DNA from: an uncultured Planctomycetota bacterium
GTDB lineage: Bacteria; Planctomycetota; Planctomycetia; Gemmatales; HRBIN36
Reading direction: 5' to 3'
Assembly: GCA_937944855.1 (NCBI GenBank)
Contig: CALFAY010000015.1
Span: forward strand, 1-64,000
Length of the DNA: 64,000 nucleotides
Positions 1-8,362 of the stretch are shown one piece after another. Made by a program: the position numbers and the translations under genes. Each line of letters starts with the position of its first letter. Positions within the stretch are counted from its first letter, which is position 1. The notes beneath the pieces were generated by a model that saw nothing but the letters and a program-made list of their open reading frames with translations, was not told the DNA's origin and searched no databases.

Positions 1-492
1 GAGGCGCAGGTGAACCTGGCGTTCATATATCAGACGCAGGGGAAGCGGGAGGAGGCGAAGGCGGCCTACCGCAAGGCGTTGGCGTTGCAGCCGGAACTCG
101 ACCTCGCCCGCCGCGCCCTGGCCAAACTGGAGGCCCCACCCAAGCCTGCTTCCGAGGAGCAGGGCGCGGTCGCTAGTGAAGAGAACATACGCAAGGAACG
201 GCCGGCTCTTTGTCCCACGCCTGCACCGTCGCCACAACGGGGAAGGATCGCCGCTGAGGCGACAGGGCCGCGGATCCGCAACGGACCTCCGGACCGATCT
301 GAAGCCCTCAAACAACAGCAAAACCGGGAAGCGGAATTGGCCCGGCTGGAAGAGTTCGTTCGCCGCTACAAGGCGGAGCCGAGCAAGATTCCGCCGGCTG
401 CAGAGCCTCCAACCGTCGTCGATCCCACTGCCGTTCGACAGCCGACCGCGCCTCGCGACGATTCGTCGCATCCGTCGGGACAGCAACCCTGA
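1..492 (+). CDS. C-terminal part of a TPR-repeat protein (5' truncated by window)
   Basis: The frame is open from the first base, so the gene begins before the window. The visible N-terminal stretch contains a tetratricopeptide-like helix pair (LAFIYQTQGKREEAKAAYRKALALQPE, seen in part), which usually mediates protein-protein contacts. After about residue 45 the sequence becomes Pro/Ala/Arg-rich and low in complexity, with a short charged helix (AELARLEEFVRRYK), and looks disordered. No catalytic motif is visible. The next gene, an ABC-2 permease, starts about 150 bases downstream on the same strand, so co-transcription is possible but unproven. The function cannot be assigned from this fragment. 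Confidence 0.6.
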   Translation, partial: EAQVNLAFIYQTQGKREEAKAAYRKALALQPELDLARRALAKLEAPPKPASEEQGAVASEENIRKERPALCPTPAPSPQRGRIAAEATGPRIRNGPPDRSEALKQQQNREAELARLEEFVRRYKAEPSKIPPAAEPPTVVDPTAVRQPTAPRDDSSHPSGQQP

Positions 493-644
493 GTTGCCCC
501 CGATCCCCGGCAGCGATCCGGGCGTAAAGAGAATCCAAGCGCTGGTACGCTTGGCCGGCTGGAGTCATTTCGGCGGTTGTTGACGCTTGATTCGCGGACC
601 ATAAATCAAGCAGTGTTCGAGCATCCCGGCGGCTCCGCCGAGCC

Positions 645-2561
645 GTGACCGGCGAGGGCTGTCCATTGCGTGTCGCGTTAGAACCCACTCTCGATCCGAA
701 GTCGTTCGCCAGGCCCGCCCCGTGGAAGCTCGGGCCGATCTTCAACCGTGAGTTCCTGATCGGTCCGCGGCGTATCCGGCACTATTTCACGCGCATCGTC
801 TTCCTGTTCGTGCTGTGGGCGCTGACGATGACGGTGTGGCAGGCGGCGTTCGGCTGGGGCCGAGCAACCACGCTCGGGGACGTCGCCTATTTCGGCACGC
901 TGGTCTTCCGGGTCATGACGACCCTGCTGCTGCTAGTGGTGCCGTTCTTCTCAGCCCTTTTCGCGGCAAGTGCGATCACCACCGAGAAAGACCGCCGCAC
1001 TTTCGTTCTGCTGCTGATGACCGATCTGACCAATCGGGAGATCGTCTTAGGCAAGCTCCTGGGAAGCCTGCTGGAGATCTTCACGCTCATCGGATTGGCC
1101 ATGCCGGTGCTGGCGCTGACGATCTTGTTGGGCGGCGTGGATGCCCGTCAGGTCTTCCTCATGTTCCTGATCCTGAGCGGAACGGGGCTGGCGGCGGGAT
1201 CGCTGGGCCTGCTGGTCGCGTTGTGGCGGGAAAAAACCTTTCAGACGCTGGCTCTGACCGTGCTTTTCCTGGTTCTGTACCTGATCCTGGTGGAAGCCCT
1301 GGGGCTGCTGGCCTTTCGGCAGGCAGCCGCCGTCGTGAGCGGATCGCTGACCGGCTCGGACTGGGCCAGCGTGATCGCGGATTGGCAAGTGCGGCTGAGT
1401 CCGTACCGGGCCTGGCAGAGCGTCGTGGAGCCGGAGTCGGATTCGAGTCTCAATTCCGGACTGGCCTATCAGTTCGTCGGCGTGATGCTGCTGTGGGCTG
1501 TAGTCCTCAACCTCATCGGCATCTGGAAACTGCGAGTCTGGAATCCGAGCGGCGAGCCAATCGTACAGCGGGAAGCTCCGCTGGACGAAGCCGATCCGGA
1601 AAAAGACATCGCGACCGTGCCGGAGAAACGTCGGGACATTCATGCGGCCCCGGGTCCGGTGCGGGAGGTCGGACCGAATCCGATCCTGTGGCGGGAGATC
1701 GCCACCCGTGCCTACGGCCGCCGTCCGCTGCTTATCAAAGCCGCCTTTCTGCTCATTTTCGCCCTTATCTTCCTGTGGGTGTACAGCGAATTGCCGCGCG
1801 GGCCGGGAGCACGTCTGGACCGCCTCTTCCCGATCTGGGGATTGGTTCCGGTCACGGTCCTGAGCCTGTTGCTTATCAATGCCCAAGGTGTCACTTCCGT
1901 CACTTCCGAACGAGACCTCAAATCCCTGGAGTTGCTTCTGGTCACGGACATCACTCCGCCGGAATTCGTCCTGGGCAAACTGACCGGCATCGCCTGGAAC
2001 ACCAAGGAACTGAGCATCCCGCCCTTGCTTCTGGCCGCTGCTTACTCGTATTGGGGCTATTACGGCCTCGAATCTCTGATCTACATTTGGATCGGGTTGG
2101 TGACGCTGATGGCCTTTTCGGCCGTGCTCGGCCTGCACATCGGCCTGCGGACGGAAAAGACCCGTCTGGCCATCGGCTACAGCCTGGGAACGATTTTCTT
2201 TCTGTTCGTGGGCACGCTGATCTGCGTGTACATCATCGCGGTGTCCGGAGCTTTCGGCGCGCAGTGGACCAGCTTCATCTTCTTCCTGGTGATCGGCATC
2301 GGTGGATTGGCTCTGGTGCTCAACGGCAGCAAACCGTCGTCAGCCCTCTATGTCGCATCCGGCATTTGTCCTCCGGCGATCTTCTACATGGTACTGAGCA
2401 CGCTCATCGGCGATCCGCGCACGGGTAAGGCCGGAGATCCGCTGTGGCCCTTTCTGGTCGTGGTCGGGGCTTTCGGCTTCACCATCGTGGCCATGCTCGT
2501 GCCGATGCTGAGCGAATTCGACGTCGCGCTGAGTTCTTCGATCCCGGCCAAGGAGGATTAG
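645..2561 (+). CDS. ABC-2 type transporter permease, tandem-duplicated
   Basis: This is a 638-residue polytopic inner-membrane protein of the ABC-2 permease type, the membrane half of an exporter whose ATPase is not encoded nearby. It reads as two fused permease units. The motif TTEKDRRTF...LLLMTDLT...VLGKL at residues 112-137 recurs as TSERDLKSL...LLLVTDIT...VLGKL at 420-445, each preceded by an NRE or LWRE cytoplasmic segment (about residues 34 and 349) and followed by a cluster of hydrophobic helices. A charged linker (about 303-340) separates the halves. The GTG start at 645 is the first usable one; TTG at about 663 is an alternative. The substrate is unknown. Gliding-type and natA/B-type exporters have similar architecture. 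Confidence 0.8.
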   Translation: MTGEGCPLRVALEPTLDPKSFARPAPWKLGPIFNREFLIGPRRIRHYFTRIVFLFVLWALTMTVWQAAFGWGRATTLGDVAYFGTLVFRVMTTLLLLVVPFFSALFAASAITTEKDRRTFVLLLMTDLTNREIVLGKLLGSLLEIFTLIGLAMPVLALTILLGGVDARQVFLMFLILSGTGLAAGSLGLLVALWREKTFQTLALTVLFLVLYLILVEALGLLAFRQAAAVVSGSLTGSDWASVIADWQVRLSPYRAWQSVVEPESDSSLNSGLAYQFVGVMLLWAVVLNLIGIWKLRVWNPSGEPIVQREAPLDEADPEKDIATVPEKRRDIHAAPGPVREVGPNPILWREIATRAYGRRPLLIKAAFLLIFALIFLWVYSELPRGPGARLDRLFPIWGLVPVTVLSLLLINAQGVTSVTSERDLKSLELLLVTDITPPEFVLGKLTGIAWNTKELSIPPLLLAAAYSYWGYYGLESLIYIWIGLVTLMAFSAVLGLHIGLRTEKTRLAIGYSLGTIFFLFVGTLICVYIIAVSGAFGAQWTSFIFFLVIGIGGLALVLNGSKPSSALYVASGICPPAIFYMVLSTLIGDPRTGKAGDPLWPFLVVVGAFGFTIVAMLVPMLSEFDVALSSSIPAKED

Positions 2562-2565
2562 CCGG

Positions 2566-2571
2566 TATAAT
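2566..2571 (+). promoter_or_regulatory. TATAAT -10 box, 6 bases before a start codon
   Basis: A perfect TATAAT lies six bases upstream of the ATG at 2578. Transcription would start at or next to the ATG, giving a leaderless mRNA. No convincing -35 box is seen 16-18 bases upstream, and the AAGGAGG at 2551 is too far from the ATG to serve it. In high-GC DNA a full TATAAT is uncommon, but this remains a single-element match. Confidence 0.35.
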
Positions 2572-2577
2572 GGCAGC

Positions 2578-2895
2578 ATGGACCTGGATGCCGAGGTCTG
2601 CTACTGCTTCCACGTCAGCCGTCGCAAGCTGATCAACTTCTGCCGTCGGGAAAAACCGCAGGTGCCCAGTCAGCTTTCGGAGTGCGGGGGAGCGGGGACC
2701 GGCTGCGGCTGGTGCATTCCGTTCCTCAAGCAGATTCATCGGCAAGTGATGCAGGGTGGCCAGACTGATTTGGAGAAGCTCTCTACTGAGGAATACGCTC
2801 GCCGGAGAGCCGCCTACATCCGCTCCGGCAAGGGCAAACCGCCTCCCGGAGCTACGCCTCTTCCGCCGGACGACGAGCCGCCGACTGGGTCTTGA
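2578..2895 (+). CDS. BFD-like [2Fe-2S]-binding protein
   Basis: This 105-residue protein has the bacterioferritin-associated ferredoxin (BFD-like) fold signature: CYC at residues 8-10 and CGWC at 43-46, giving the four cysteine ligands (C8, C10, C43, C46) of a [2Fe-2S] cluster. Family members pass electrons or release iron, for example from bacterioferritin, or form modules of larger oxidoreductases. Here it stands alone, with a polar Pro-rich tail after residue 85. It follows the ABC permease by 16 bases. The ATG at 2578 has no Shine-Dalgarno at proper distance but sits just behind a TATAAT, so it may be leaderless. The partner protein is not evident in the window. Confidence 0.8.
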   Translation: MDLDAEVCYCFHVSRRKLINFCRREKPQVPSQLSECGGAGTGCGWCIPFLKQIHRQVMQGGQTDLEKLSTEEYARRRAAYIRSGKGKPPPGATPLPPDDEPPTGS

Positions 2896-2899
2896 CCCG

Positions 2900-3895
2900 C
2901 TACGCCGGTGCGATCCACGGCTCCGGCATCACAGCGACAAAGCGACCGGATTCCGCCGAACGCACGGCGACCGCTTCGAGGCTCCGGGGAATCAGCACGG
3001 CCCAGCCTTTTCGCAGTGGTGTGGAAGCGCCTCGATGCACCACTTCGGCGCGGCCTTCCAGAAGGATCAGGATTGCCGGTGCTGGGATGAACGTCGTCCG
3101 ACCCGGCTCTTTAGGCTTGAACTCCACCACCGCAAAGTAGGGACATTCCACCCGCAGTAAGCCATCCGGCAGGGAAGCACAGCGGACAGGTTCTTGCTTG
3201 CCGATCTTGTGGAACCGTTCCTTGAGAACGGCTAAAGCGGCTTGGGGATGCAGCGGCCGAGGCCGACCGTGGACGTCGAGTCGTCCCCAATCGTACATGC
3301 GGAAGGTGGCGTCGCTGGTCTGCTGGACCTCGAGCACGACCAGGCCGCCGCCCAGGGCGTGGACTGCTCCGGCGGGAACGAAGTAGCACTCCCCCGGTCG
3401 AGGCCGGTAGGCGCGCAGATGCTTCGGCAGTGTTCCCTCCTCCATCGCCCGGGCCAAGTCGTCGCGCCTCACGTTTTCCTTGAGGCCCAAATAGATGACG
3501 CTGTCGAGGTCGGCTTCGAGGACCAGCCAGGCTTCGGTCTTGCCGCCTTCCTGGGGAGCATGAAGTCGAGCAGCTTCGTCATCGGGATGCACCTGCACAG
3601 AAAGGTTCTGCCGGGCGTCAAGCAGTTTGATCAGGAGCGGAAACCGGGACGCGGAACTTCCGAGCGTTTCCGGTCCGGATGCGGCAAGCAGATCGCGCAA
3701 CGACATTCCCCGAAGCGGTCCGTTGGCGACGCGGCTGGCGTGGAGCGGATGATCGCTGAGCAGCCAGGCTTCGCCGACCGGATCGGCGGGCAGGACGGCC
3801 TCATCAATCCAGTCAGCCAAGCGATGACCGCCCCAGGGCATCGGTCGGAAATACGGTTCGAACTCCAGGGGATACCAAGGGACTTTGCTCACCAC
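2900..3895 (-). CDS. manA: Mannose-6-phosphate isomerase, type I (cupin)
   Basis: It interconverts mannose-6-phosphate and fructose-6-phosphate in the cytoplasm, feeding GDP-mannose and glycan synthesis. The protein is 331 residues, matching the short bacterial class. The zinc-site motifs are visible: QVHPDDE near residue 101, GKTE near 118, and HALGGG near 181 with the flanking VLEVQQ.SDAT.R.YDW block typical of the family. Two adjacent GTG codons (3895 and 3892) could start it; the second overlaps the ispD stop as GTGA, indicating translational coupling to ispD upstream. No other mannose genes are adjacent. The assignment is firm. Confidence 0.93.
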   Translation of the reverse strand: MVSKVPWYPLEFEPYFRPMPWGGHRLADWIDEAVLPADPVGEAWLLSDHPLHASRVANGPLRGMSLRDLLAASGPETLGSSASRFPLLIKLLDARQNLSVQVHPDDEAARLHAPQEGGKTEAWLVLEADLDSVIYLGLKENVRRDDLARAMEEGTLPKHLRAYRPRPGECYFVPAGAVHALGGGLVVLEVQQTSDATFRMYDWGRLDVHGRPRPLHPQAALAVLKERFHKIGKQEPVRCASLPDGLLRVECPYFAVVEFKPKEPGRTTFIPAPAILILLEGRAEVVHRGASTPLRKGWAVLIPRSLEAVAVRSAESGRFVAVMPEPWIAPA

Positions 3896-4629
3896 TGGGC
3901 CTCTTCGGCGAACGGATGGATCGGTCCCTGGCCTTTCGGTTTAGGTCGGGATTTCAGAATCGCCTCGGCCAACTGGAGGTCGGCCCTGGTTGTGATTTTG
4001 ATGTTGCTGGGATCGCCCTCGACGATCTGGACCGGGTGGCCGGCGGCTTCGACGAGTTGGGCATCGTCGGTGATGGCCTGGGCGAGCTGGCCGCGTTTGC
4101 CATAGGCTTCGATCAACCAATCCTTGCGGAAGACCTGGGGGGTCTGTGCGAGCCAGAGGCGTTCGCGGGGGAGGGTGGCCTCGATGCGGCCCTTGGCGTC
4201 GGCCCGTTTGAGCGTGTCGGTGACGGGCACGGCGAGGACGGCGGCCCCGACGGCAGCCGCGGCGGCGAAGACCTCGTCGATCTGCTCCGCCTGAAGGCAG
4301 GGCCGAACGGCATCATGCACGGCGACGAAATCCGCCTCGTCCGCCACCCGCTGAAGGGCATGGGCTACCGAGTCGAAGCGTTCCTTTCCTCCCAGGACGA
4401 TCTTCACGTTCATAAAGGCGATGTTGGCGGTGTAGCGGCGGCGGAAGAGTTCTTCGTCTTCCGGGGCGACGACGATGAGACACTGGCAAACGTCGCTGCG
4501 GGTGATGAACAGTTCCGCCGTGCGCAACCAGACGGCCCGGCCGTCCAGGTTGACAAAGGGTTTTTTCTCCCGGTCCTTGAAACGGGATGATTTTCCCGCG
4601 GCTGGTAGGATGACGCTGAATTTCGGCAT
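3889..4629 (-). CDS. ispD: 2-C-methyl-D-erythritol 4-phosphate cytidylyltransferase
   Basis: This is the third enzyme of the MEP isoprenoid pathway: MEP + CTP gives CDP-methylerythritol + pyrophosphate. The 246-residue protein shows the N-terminal nucleotide-binding loop (ILPAAGKSSRFK), the ERFDSV segment, VAVHDAVRPC, PVTDTLKR, and the QTPQVF and TDDA motifs in the right order, ending with SNIKITTRADL, which is close to the IspD Prosite-type signature. The ATG at 4629 is preferred over the upstream TTG (4638) because GGAGAG lies 9 bases before it. It is first in a two-gene unit with manA. The rest of the MEP pathway is not in the window. Confidence 0.95.
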   Translation of the reverse strand: MPKFSVILPAAGKSSRFKDREKKPFVNLDGRAVWLRTAELFITRSDVCQCLIVVAPEDEELFRRRYTANIAFMNVKIVLGGKERFDSVAHALQRVADEADFVAVHDAVRPCLQAEQIDEVFAAAAAVGAAVLAVPVTDTLKRADAKGRIEATLPRERLWLAQTPQVFRKDWLIEAYGKRGQLAQAITDDAQLVEAAGHPVQIVEGDPSNIKITTRADLQLAEAILKSRPKPKGQGPIHPFAEEAQW

Positions 4630-4899
4630 GGCTGGCAACTCTCCGCTTCGTGTGCCGACTGCCGCATGAACTCTGCATTCGCCTCATTTTACAAACCGCC
4701 ACCGCTCGGCAGAACCGACCGTATTCTTCAATCCGGCATTTCGCTCAAAAACTGCCTGCCTTGCGAACGATACTCCAATCAGGCACGATGCCCTCGGTCC
4801 TGAGAGCGGTTGTTGGAGACCTGACGGGGCGTGAAAACGCCGCCGTTTTCCCGCAGGTCTCCCGCAACCGGATCCCGCAGCACCGCGAGGACTCCGTCC

Positions 4900-5643
4900 A
4901 TGACCCGCGTCGCCTGGCTGGCGCTGCTTTTCTGCATGGGATGTCACAGTCTGCTTATCCAGGCACCGCCAGTTGCCCAATCGGTCATGTCTTCCTCCGG
5001 GGGAATTGCCGGGGGGCCACCGCGTCAGCAGTCCGTCGAGCCGGAACTGCATCTGGGTCGAGCTGCTTCGCTGGCGGCGCAGGGGGATCAGGAGGCGGCC
5101 GCCGAGGAGTTGCGGCAGTACGTCGCCTTGCGTCCCGAACACCTCATGGCCCGAGTTCAACTGGCCGAGATGCTTTTCCGCCTCAACCGCCGCGAGGAAG
5201 CCCGCCTGCACTACGAACTGTTCATCGCTCTGGCTCAAGATCACGGCGAAGCGGCGGTCAAACACCTGATTCACTGCCACAGCCGTTTGGTCGAAATCGC
5301 CGAAGCGCAACAGGATGCCTACGAGGAGCACCTGAATCGGGGCATTGGTCTGTGGTTGCTGGCGCGCGCTCCGGGGGCATCGGCCGAGGGGCTTTCGCCG
5401 GACTCCTTGCTGCACCGTGCCGCTGCCGAGTTGCAAGCCGCCCGCTCCGAGCAGCCGGACGAAGCCCGACCGCACTACTACCTGTATCTGGCCTGGAAGG
5501 AGCTGGGGCAGCACACGCCGGCGCTGCGGAGTCTGGAAGCTGCCGACCGCCACGCACTGGTCAGCCGCATGACTCCGAAAGAACGGCGCGAGTTGCAGAC
5601 CTGCTGCGTCCGGGAGGCGGATCGGCTGCGGTCCGCGCCCTGA
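4900..5643 (+). CDS. TPR-containing putative lipoprotein
   Basis: This is a 247-residue protein from the ATG at 4900. The N-terminus (MTRVAWLALLFCMGCHSLL) is a short hydrophobic signal with a lipobox-like CMGC, suggesting a lipid-anchored envelope protein. The rest is helical with TPR-like repeats (GRAASLAAQGDQEAAAEEL; then an ARVQLAEMLFRLNRREEA repeat, and a third degenerate pair near 170-215). Upstream in-frame ATG 4831 would add 23 residues of non-signal sequence and is less likely. It converges with the HtrA gene, 25 bases apart. TPR lipoproteins commonly scaffold envelope complexes; the partner is unknown. Confidence 0.72.
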   Translation: MTRVAWLALLFCMGCHSLLIQAPPVAQSVMSSSGGIAGGPPRQQSVEPELHLGRAASLAAQGDQEAAAEELRQYVALRPEHLMARVQLAEMLFRLNRREEARLHYELFIALAQDHGEAAVKHLIHCHSRLVEIAEAQQDAYEEHLNRGIGLWLLARAPGASAEGLSPDSLLHRAAAELQAARSEQPDEARPHYYLYLAWKELGQHTPALRSLEAADRHALVSRMTPKERRELQTCCVREADRLRSAP

Positions 5644-5668
5644 AGGTGGAACTGCCCGGGGGACAGGC

Positions 5669-6970
5669 CTACGGAGACATCTCAGTCAGGGTCAGCCGCA
5701 AGGTCATTTCGACCGGCTTATCGTCTTCGATGCGGAGGATGTCCACGTTCACCGTGGTCTGCGGCGGCGTGTTCATGACCAGGCGACGCAGCTGCTGCAT
5801 ATTGGTGACGGGGATGCGGTCGAAGCGGACGATGATGTCTCCCGGCTGCATGCCAGCCTCGGCGGCGGGGAGAGCCGGCCGGACTTGACGGACGACCACT
5901 CCGCCGGGAATGCCCAGCCGGGCCGCCAGCGTATCGCTCAGTTCGCCCATGTGGACCCCCATGAAGCCGCGCGTCACCTTGTGCGGGGGCTTGCTGAGCC
6001 GTTCAAAGATCAACTGGGCCAGGTTGGACGGAAGGGCGAAGCCCACGCCCTGATTGCCGCCGTTGCCGGTGTAGATGGCCGTGTTGATGCCGACGATCTT
6101 GCCCGTCAAATCCAGGAGAGGTCCCCCGGAATTGCCAGGATTGATGGCCACGTCGGTCTGGATCAATTCGCCGTCGTCCACGATGCGGGGATTGACCCGC
6201 CCCTTGGCGCTGACGATGCCGAAGGTGACGCTCTGCTTCAATCCGAACGGGCTACCGATGGCCAGCACCCAGTCGCCGGGCTGGACCTCATCGCTATTGG
6301 CGAACTCGGCCACGGCGAGATGGTCGAGGGTCGAAGCGTCGAAGCGGAGGACGGCCAGATCGGTCGTCTTGTCGGTCCAGACGTTGCTGCGATCCACCTG
6401 AACGGTTCGGCCGGACGAAAGGGTGACAGTCAGATGCTCTCCGCCTTCGACGACGTGACTGTTGGTCAGGACGTAAGCCTGACGCTGTTCGTCCACCTTG
6501 ACGATCACGCCGGAGCCTTCGGAGCGGGGCATCTCCATGTCGCGGGGGAATGGCGGAAGGCGGAGACCGCCGAATTCGTCGAACTCCGGTCGGAAACGGG
6601 CGACGGTGGAGATGTTGACGACGGCCGGGGCGGTGCGGGCCACGACTTCCCGCAACGGCGAGGGCGGGATCTGGATTTTTTCCAGGCGGGCTTTGGCGGC
6701 GTCGGCCTCGGCCTTCAGCTCGGCTTCGCGGCGGCGGAACGCCAGATCGGCTTCGGCGCGGGCCTCGACCTCCCGCATCTTGAGAATGAAATCCGGGTCT
6801 GATTCCAGCCATTGTTTCCGCCAGCTGGGCAGCATCATGACCCCGATCACGACCAGCGTCATCCCGCCGACCGCCAGCACGAAGTTGAGCATCCAGGTCG
6901 GCGGACGCGGCGTCGGGTTCTGCTGGTAATCGTCGTAGCGCGGCAGGTCTTGATCGTAGTTGTAGCTCAT
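5669..6970 (-). CDS. HtrA/DegP-type trypsin-like serine protease with PDZ domain
   Basis: This is a 433-residue envelope quality-control protease. Order of elements: cytoplasmic Tyr/Pro-rich tail (1-26), one transmembrane anchor (about 27-47), a coiled-coil stalk (about 55-100, Glu/Ala/Lys-rich), a trypsin-like domain with catalytic triad His172 (TNSHVV), Asp204 (TTDLAVL) and Ser281 (GNSGGP), then one PDZ domain (about 330-425; GFMGVHMG...AAEAGMQPGDIIVRF). A single PDZ and an uncleaved anchor make it DegS-like in layout rather than DegP, and the stalk is an addition. The gene is followed 60 bases upstream by an M16 protease gene on the same strand, so this is a protease-rich neighbourhood. 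Confidence 0.93.
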   Translation of the reverse strand: MSYNYDQDLPRYDDYQQNPTPRPPTWMLNFVLAVGGMTLVVIGVMMLPSWRKQWLESDPDFILKMREVEARAEADLAFRRREAELKAEADAAKARLEKIQIPPSPLREVVARTAPAVVNISTVARFRPEFDEFGGLRLPPFPRDMEMPRSEGSGVIVKVDEQRQAYVLTNSHVVEGGEHLTVTLSSGRTVQVDRSNVWTDKTTDLAVLRFDASTLDHLAVAEFANSDEVQPGDWVLAIGSPFGLKQSVTFGIVSAKGRVNPRIVDDGELIQTDVAINPGNSGGPLLDLTGKIVGINTAIYTGNGGNQGVGFALPSNLAQLIFERLSKPPHKVTRGFMGVHMGELSDTLAARLGIPGGVVVRQVRPALPAAEAGMQPGDIIVRFDRIPVTNMQQLRRLVMNTPPQTTVNVDILRIEDDKPVEMTLRLTLTEMSP

Positions 6971-7030
6971 AGGCAGGCAACCATCCGTCGTGGCATGTCG
7001 CGGTGGCGATGCCGCAGCGAACTCGGATTG

Positions 7031-8263
7031 TCACGCATCCAGTCGGGTCAGCGGCCCCAAAGCGACCATCGTGGTCTGGCCCAGCGGATACTGATCGAGG
7101 AGACGCCGCACGTCGGCCAGGCTGACGCGCTCGATGGCCACCAACTCCTCATCCACGGTACGGTACGTTTTCAGGTATGTCCAGTCATAACCGAGGGCTT
7201 GCATGCGGCCCATCGGCTTTTCGCTTCCGCGGACAATGCGGGAACTGATTTTGCTCTTGGCGGTGGTCAGCTCCTCTTCGGTAATCCCTTCGGCCTGGAC
7301 CTGGTCGAGGACGCCGCGGGCAATGCGGAGGCTGTCGGCGAACTCATCGGCGTCTCCGCTCAGATAAGTGTAGAAGGCTCCCGTGCCTTCGTAGCCGTGG
7401 TAATCCATGTCGGCCACGTCCACTTTGCCGGGGTCCACCAAGGCCCAGTAGAAGCGGCTGCCGGTGTCGTCGCCGATGACCGTGGAAAGCACTTCGGCGG
7501 CGTAGCGCAAGTCGTCCTCAGCCGCGGGACCGGGCGAGATGAGAAAACTATGTTCCTGGACCACGGATTCCCGGGAGAGCACCTGAACCTCGGGATGGCC
7601 CGGACAGGGTCGGACTTCCCGGGAACACTCGCCCTTGGGCCAGCCTTCGCAGTAGCGGCTGACCTCCCGCACCAGATCCTCCCACCGGAAATTGCCGGCG
7701 ACGACGGCGGTGATGTTGTTGGCGACGTAGCGGCGTCGGAAGTACTCGGCCATCTGATCACGCTTGAGAGCCTTGATGGTCTCCGGCGTACCCAGCACGC
7801 TGCCGGCCAGCGGATGCCCCCGGAAGAACGCAGCCTTGGCCGCCTCGTAGGCGGTGTACGAAGGCTGATCGTAGTACATGCCGATTTCTTCGAGAATGAC
7901 CTGTTTTTCCGTCTCGAAGTCCTCGGGCCGCAGGCTGGGCCGCAGGATGTCCGTCAGGATTTCTACGACCCGCGGAAGGTATTCGGGCAGACAGGTGGCG
8001 TGGAAGACGGTGTTTTCTTCGCTGGTGTAGGCGTTGGGATGCGAGCCGATGGCGTCGAAGTCCCGATTCACCGCGAAGGCGTCGCGCTTGGCAGTACCCT
8101 TAAAGATCATGTGCTCCAAAAAATGGGTGACGCCAGCCAGTTCCGGCGTTTCGTCGCGGGAGCCGGTCTTGACGAAAAAGCCCACGGCCACGGAGCGGGC
8201 CAGAGGGTTCGATTCACCAACGATCTGCAAGCCGTTGGGCAAACTGCTGTGATGGAACTGCAC
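7031..8263 (-). CDS. M16 family zinc peptidase, catalytic member
   Basis: This is a 410-residue processing-protease-like enzyme of the M16B type. The inverted zinc motif HFLEH is intact at residues 47-51 (H47, E50, H51) and is followed by the downstream YEAAKAAFFRGHP region that carries the third ligand's helix. The C-terminal inactive half is present (SVAVGFF... then a second Peptidase_M16_C-like domain). GTG 8263 is chosen because GGAGGA sits 9 bases before it; the longer in-frame extension to 8320 has no such site. It lies just downstream of a second M16 gene lacking the zinc motif, and the pair probably forms a heterodimer like bacterial two-chain M16 proteases. Confidence 0.9.
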   Translation of the reverse strand: MQFHHSSLPNGLQIVGESNPLARSVAVGFFVKTGSRDETPELAGVTHFLEHMIFKGTAKRDAFAVNRDFDAIGSHPNAYTSEENTVFHATCLPEYLPRVVEILTDILRPSLRPEDFETEKQVILEEIGMYYDQPSYTAYEAAKAAFFRGHPLAGSVLGTPETIKALKRDQMAEYFRRRYVANNITAVVAGNFRWEDLVREVSRYCEGWPKGECSREVRPCPGHPEVQVLSRESVVQEHSFLISPGPAAEDDLRYAAEVLSTVIGDDTGSRFYWALVDPGKVDVADMDYHGYEGTGAFYTYLSGDADEFADSLRIARGVLDQVQAEGITEEELTTAKSKISSRIVRGSEKPMGRMQALGYDWTYLKTYRTVDEELVAIERVSLADVRRLLDQYPLGQTTMVALGPLTRLDA

Positions 8264-8362
8264 CGCTTTCCTCCTCCACTGTCCGCCGTCGGCCCGTCCG
8301 GGGGTCCGTGATCTGAACACGCTCGACGGCGATCTTCGGATGCACGGTCCCGGGTCCGCCGT

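Noticed and set aside
561-620. TTGACG before the ABC permease as a promoter
   Set aside because: No -10 of quality lies at 16-18 bases.
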